A stretch of 35,312 bases of DNA from Fidelibacterota bacterium (GTDB taxonomy: Bacteria > Fidelibacterota > UBA8477 > JABMPR01). The notes beneath the pieces were generated by a model that saw nothing but the letters and a program-made list of their open reading frames with translations, had not been told where the DNA came from and ran no database searches. Location: the NCBI GenBank assembly GCA_013202385.1, contig JABMOT010000300.1, forward strand, positions 1-35,312, in the 5' to 3' direction. The translations under genes and the position numbers were made by a program. Position 1 is the stretch's first letter; each line of letters starts with the position of its first letter. Shown in pieces: positions 32,701-35,312 of this stretch.

Positions 32701-34389
32701 AGCCAATGGGGAGGCATCTCCTTTGGCAGCCAGACGGACACTTCTAGAATTCTCTACACAAACATTCGAGGCGCTTCACGGGGTGTTAACCCTATCATCC
32801 ATCGCGGGGCCATTTCTGCCAAGGATAGCCATTTGCAGCTTGATTTTGTGGATCTTCAAGATGTTGAGTTCCCAATTTATATTGAAGGCGGCTCCAGCAG
32901 CATTTCGAATTGTACAATCAGATCGGAACATATCTGTGATTTCATCAATGTGAAACGGGGAGTCATCCGCATAGACCAGTGCACTTTCTATGGTGGGGAT
33001 GCTCCAGATACTGACGCTATTGATCTTGACGGCGTTACTGATGGTATTGTCTCGAATAACCGCATATACAATTTCGCTGGTTACAACTCCGATGGCATCG
33101 ATATTGGTGAAGCGACCAATGGTGTACTGCTCACTTCAAATCTGATCTATCATTCGTCTGACAAAGGCATTTCTGTTGGTCAGGACTCCTACGTCATCAT
33201 CGATCGGAACGTAATTATTGGATGCGTTAATGGTGTTGCAATCAAAGACAATTCCAGCGCTTTACTTACAAACAACACATTTTATAACAACCACAACAGT
33301 GTGTCCTGTTATGAGAAAAATGAAGGAGCAGGTGGCGGTTCCGCTGAGGTTGTAAACTCTATCCTCGCTGGAAGTATTGTTTCCTCGGTTTACGCCGATC
33401 AATTCTCTTCTATTGCCGTCAGTTATTCACTCTCAAATACAGAGCTCATCCCCGGGCTTGGTAATCTTTTCCTGGATCCCCTCTTTGTTAATCAATCAGT
33501 CTACAATCTTGAGTTGAGCATGAATTCACCAGCCATTGATGCCGGCGATCCGAATCGACCGTTGGATGATGATGGCAGCACATCTGATATTGGTGCATAC
33601 TATTCCTATAGTGCCAATGACTATCCATTTGAGATTCCAGGTCACTTCCTTGAGCAGCTCCTGATTAATGAGCTCCTAGCCAGTAATGGTGTTACGAACA
33701 GTGATGAAGCCGGTCAATATGACGATTGGCTGGAAATTTATAACCCTACGAATCAAATGATAAATCTGTCAGGATTGTATTTGACTGATAGTCCAGACAA
33801 TCTCACAAAATGGAGCTTCCCGAACGATATGACCGGTCTTGAACCTGGAGGCTACCTGTTGGTTTGGTGCGATGAGGACATTAATCAGGGAGCTCTCCAT
33901 ACACCCTTCAAGCTGAATGCCGGAGGTGAATATCTGGCACTTGTAAACACAAATGGAATATCCATCATCGATTCTATTCGTTTTGGTCCTCAGGCAACAG
34001 ATATTGCTTTTGGGAGGTCACCTGATGGTTCGACTCAATGGACGACCCTGGTGCCCACTCCAGGGAGTTCTAATGGTGTTGCAGCCTTGCAGGCTACCTC
34101 GCTTTTACCCCAACAGCTGGTCCTACACCAGAACTATCCAAATCCCTTCAATCCAATCACGACAATACGTTATGACATTCCAGATATCACCTATGTTCAT
34201 TTATCTATCTATGATCTAAGAGGCAGATTGGTTAAAACATTGGTGGATGGCCAACAAACGGCAGGATACAAGTCAATACAATGGAATTCAACCAATGACC
34301 GAGGAGTTACTGTGGCCACTGGGATCTACTTATATACCATTCAAACTGATTTTGGCAGACGTACAAAGAAGATTGTCTTATTGAAATAG
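29749..34389 (+). CDS. 1546-residue secreted LTD / CotH kinase / beta-helix protein with T9SS tail
   Basis: Domains in order: signal peptide (TLKAILILTLFGMLPLLAQ); lamin-tail domain (about 24-120; DIVINEFLASN, DWIELYNSS); a beta domain (about 150-310; VVYLNGNEQFRSNMP); a chitobiase C-terminal-like module (about 367-437; SGAQTVTLSTSSPSAQIHYT); a CotH kinase-like domain (about 444-817; GIHNIREKFDTRYFFENFG and WLIVDVDRGF); an InlB-like repeat segment (GYHFMGWAG); a right-handed beta-helix (about 910-1270) with repeated N-rich turns; a second lamin-tail domain (about 1304-1385); and a T9SS tail with NYPNPFNPITTIRYDIP. CotH proteins can phosphorylate proteins; related secreted bacterial members are mostly uncharacterised. 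The start is GTG with AGGGG seven to eight bases upstream. No neighbour overlaps it. Confidence 0.85.
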   Translation: MRRRNHTLKAILILTLFGMLPLLAQDIVINEFLASNVRDFPEMYDFGDYNDWIELYNSSTSIVNMATYFLSDDEQDPLKWKFPANTTLEANGFLLIWADGFNDGPGSPYVRETWPWDSYNTQHYHTNFKLSQGGEQLVLSRADIGESLVLVAIESFWKYLDDGSDQGSAWTDPAFIDNSWNSGPAELGYGDGDEATQVGFGPDGSNKYITTYFRKTFTQDFPESIQSLTIRLKRDDGAVVYLNGNEQFRSNMPAGDIFYNSPASSAVSSNDESAFFNFNVNPADLRSGENLIAVEIHQVSGSSSDVSFDLELIGENYQNTEIIEIRNYDEQLTDISSGKRISDNSWAFFGEPTPGYPNTTPSVTGIEKSTPVAPSLESGFYSGAQTVTLSTSSPSAQIHYTLDGNRPTSSSPLYSGSIPIAATSVLKTRSFDAGFLPGPTLTASYFIDEQSYLPTISLIAEPPTLWDSDIGIYENEYKQREIPVTIEYFTPNMEAGFKISAGARLGGMNIWTKPQKPFTIYTRNRFGDDLINYQLFPSKAITDFSRIVFRNGGDDWEETLIRDPMTESLVDGMMECQYMAYQPSALFLNGAYWGIHNIREKFDTRYFFENFGVDPTNIDHLEYAATPPGTRLQVIEGNLDNYNSMISFIQSNDINQPELYAELEQLMNIDGFIDHVAMTLYCANTSWSHNREWWRPRAEGGKWQWLIVDVDRGFNPANINNNLLDNLLQDYLLFQYLMNSQIFKDRFLQRTAAHINSTFRYERVSNIVDSLSAGIAAEMPRHIQRWGSSGSVSSMSYWEDQLDDIKSFAQSRPGILFNQFNSELGLSGTIEISVAAEPTGAGNFFIDNVPLKNPAESGLYFKNTPLVVQAIPAPGYHFMGWAGLPDSASLLYDCQMDTSFTALFQLTEEIILPQIINQNTVLVATQPYIVVENLRVEAGITLTISEGVEIRLHDDSNIIVEGQLLINGSLNNPVNITANTSAGASQWGGISFGSQTDTSRILYTNIRGASRGVNPIIHRGAISAKDSHLQLDFVDLQDVEFPIYIEGGSSSISNCTIRSEHICDFINVKRGVIRIDQCTFYGGDAPDTDAIDLDGVTDGIVSNNRIYNFAGYNSDGIDIGEATNGVLLTSNLIYHSSDKGISVGQDSYVIIDRNVIIGCVNGVAIKDNSSALLTNNTFYNNHNSVSCYEKNEGAGGGSAEVVNSILAGSIVSSVYADQFSSIAVSYSLSNTELIPGLGNLFLDPLFVNQSVYNLELSMNSPAIDAGDPNRPLDDDGSTSDIGAYYSYSANDYPFEIPGHFLEQLLINELLASNGVTNSDEAGQYDDWLEIYNPTNQMINLSGLYLTDSPDNLTKWSFPNDMTGLEPGGYLLVWCDEDINQGALHTPFKLNAGGEYLALVNTNGISIIDSIRFGPQATDIAFGRSPDGSTQWTTLVPTPGSSNGVAALQATSLLPQQLVLHQNYPNPFNPITTIRYDIPDITYVHLSIYDLRGRLVKTLVDGQQTAGYKSIQWNSTNDRGVTVATGIYLYTIQTDFGRRTKKIVLLK

Positions 34390-34463
34390 ATGGGTTCGTA
34401 GATTTAAAATTTGCTGATTTTTGGTGAATCACTCACCTCTTTGTTAGGATTTGGACTTGAAGA

Positions 34464-34526
34464 AAGTTGGTGGGTGCTTGGCTAGGATTGCCTGGTGTAC
34501 GGAAGATACATTACACCCACCAGCTG
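34464..34526. other. Long-range inverted repeat with nested competing hairpin
   Basis: AGTTGGTGGGTG (34465-34476) pairs with CACCCACCAGCT (34514-34525), 12 pairs with one wobble, across a 37-base interior. Inside, GGTGT (34494-34498) can pair with ACACC (34513-34517), which would compete for the same bases. It lies between convergent genes and may act as a terminator or 3' end structure; there is no T-run. Confidence 0.4.
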
Positions 34527-34539
34527 ATAAATTCTTTTG

Positions 34540-34944
34540 CTATTCAGAAGGCAGCTTCGAGCTCGCCGGCTGAGAGTTGGTTAATTCAATAACAGTCTCG
34601 AGTAATTCTGTGTGTTTAATCGGCTTTGTCAGCGTCTTATTCGCGCCAAAAGCTTCCGCCCAGTGAAGACTTTCCGTGAGGTGCATCCTGCCACCACCGG
34701 AAATAGCGATAACCTTTAGATCTTTATTGGTTTTTCTAATGGACCTGATGACTTCTAATCCATCCATATTTGGCATAAATATATCAGTAATCACCAAATC
34801 AACGCCAAAATCCTGTAGAATATTCAAACCCTCGCGTCCATGGCTTGCTTCGATCACCGTATAGCCTTTACGGGATAATAAAGTGTTTATTGCGCGCCTA
34901 ATGCCGCTATCATCCTCAATAACCAGGATAACTTTATCACTCAT
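34540..34944 (-). CDS. Stand-alone response-regulator receiver protein
   Basis: A single receiver domain with all CheY-type residues: acidic pair in VIEDD, phospho-acceptor Asp in LVITDIFMPNMDG, the Thr/Ser in AISGGG and Lys in TKP. There is no output domain; after the receiver only a short tail (NSQPASSKLPSE) remains. The ORF runs back to a TTG at 35007, but I prefer the ATG at 34944 (MSDKVILVIEDD), which has GGA six bases upstream and matches usual receiver length; ATGs at 34950, 34989 and 34998 remain possible. No histidine kinase is nearby, so its partner is elsewhere or off the window edge. Confidence 0.85.
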   Translation of the reverse strand: MSDKVILVIEDDSGIRRAINTLLSRKGYTVIEASHGREGLNILQDFGVDLVITDIFMPNMDGLEVIRSIRKTNKDLKVIAISGGGRMHLTESLHWAEAFGANKTLTKPIKHTELLETVIELTNSQPASSKLPSE

Positions 34945-35312
34945 TGACATTCCGATATCAGTTGCTGATTTAAAACTAAGTTCACTCATTCTTTCCATTA
35001 ATTCCAATAATTATGCCAGAATAGATTTTATAAGCTATACATTTGAATTTACTAGATTTATGAATTTTGAAGATTTAATGATAGTAGGAATTATTTTACA
35101 CAATTAGGTCAATGTAGCATATATATATTCCAGTCTTGAAACGGCAGCAACCAGCGAGGAATAGTGAAACCCTTATTATCTCCAGACTAAAATGTATAAT
35201 CTGTTTGCTCGACCTCAGTTTTATAATTCCTCCTTGTTTCGCAGATGGAAACACACTTGAATTCAACTCGTAAGTGCAACTCAAAAGGTATTGCAAAAGG
35301 GGTAAGCTGTTA
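34945..35312. other. Right-end region without a recognised gene
   Basis: AT-rich sequence upstream of the response regulator that presumably holds its promoter. Possible upstream extension of that gene aside, the only ORF (35096-35296, minus, TTG start) has no recognisable motif and no ribosome site. No RNA gene or repeat is visible. Confidence 0.45.

Noticed and set aside
35096-35296. 66-residue minus-strand ORF near the right edge
   Set aside because: TTG start, no ribosome site, no motif and AT-rich context; likely chance.

Overview
This 35.3 kb window appears to come from a member of the FCB superphylum. Candidatus Marinimicrobia / Neomarinimicrobiota or a relative (Calditrichota- or KSB1-like) fits best. 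That is an inference from three things: six secreted proteins with type IX secretion (T9SS) C-terminal sorting domains (PNPFNP-type in five, a PNPYV variant in one), a PorV/PorQ-family protein, and moderate to low GC. No ribosomal or single-copy marker gene is present to confirm it. The left edge carries the 3' half of a tRNA-Lys(CUU) on the minus strand. I see no phage, transposase, CRISPR array or rRNA.

Layout. (1) 123-2921, minus: a secreted FG-GAP repeat protein with 14 calcium-site repeats. (2) 3216-6814, plus: a tight three-gene envelope operon of a double-barrel-like outer-membrane protein followed by two related lipoproteins. (3) 7181-20474, plus: the centrepiece, nine genes with almost no spacing. 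They encode an M20 PepT-like peptidase, a cyanophycinase-like S51 lipoprotein, a YfcC-family transporter, a T9SS secreted protein, an RpiR/SIS regulator, a TonB-dependent receptor, a large T9SS surface protein, a PorV/PorQ protein and an M14 metallocarboxypeptidase. I read it as a peptide acquisition and breakdown locus with regulator, outer-membrane transporter, surface proteins, hydrolases and inner-membrane carrier together; cyanophycin or beta-aspartyl peptides are the best substrate guess. (4) 20639-22132, plus: a PLD-superfamily lipoprotein with altered HKD motifs. (5) 22260-24409, minus: a two-gene signalling unit, FIST sensor then class III adenylate cyclase. (6) 24785-25456, plus: a DUF2161 PD-(D/E)XK nuclease-like protein. 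(7) 25531-34389, plus: three secreted T9SS proteins (golvesin-like/ASH, temptin-like CxxCH, and a 1546-residue LTD/CotH/beta-helix protein). (8) 34540-34944, minus: a stand-alone response-regulator receiver.

Several genes use TTG or GTG starts (TTG: FG-GAP protein, M20 peptidase, cyclase; GTG: M14 peptidase, CotH protein), and overlapping stop/start codons are common, implying translational coupling. One clear intrinsic terminator lies at 29506-29536. All functional assignments rest on motifs read by eye; no database search was run.
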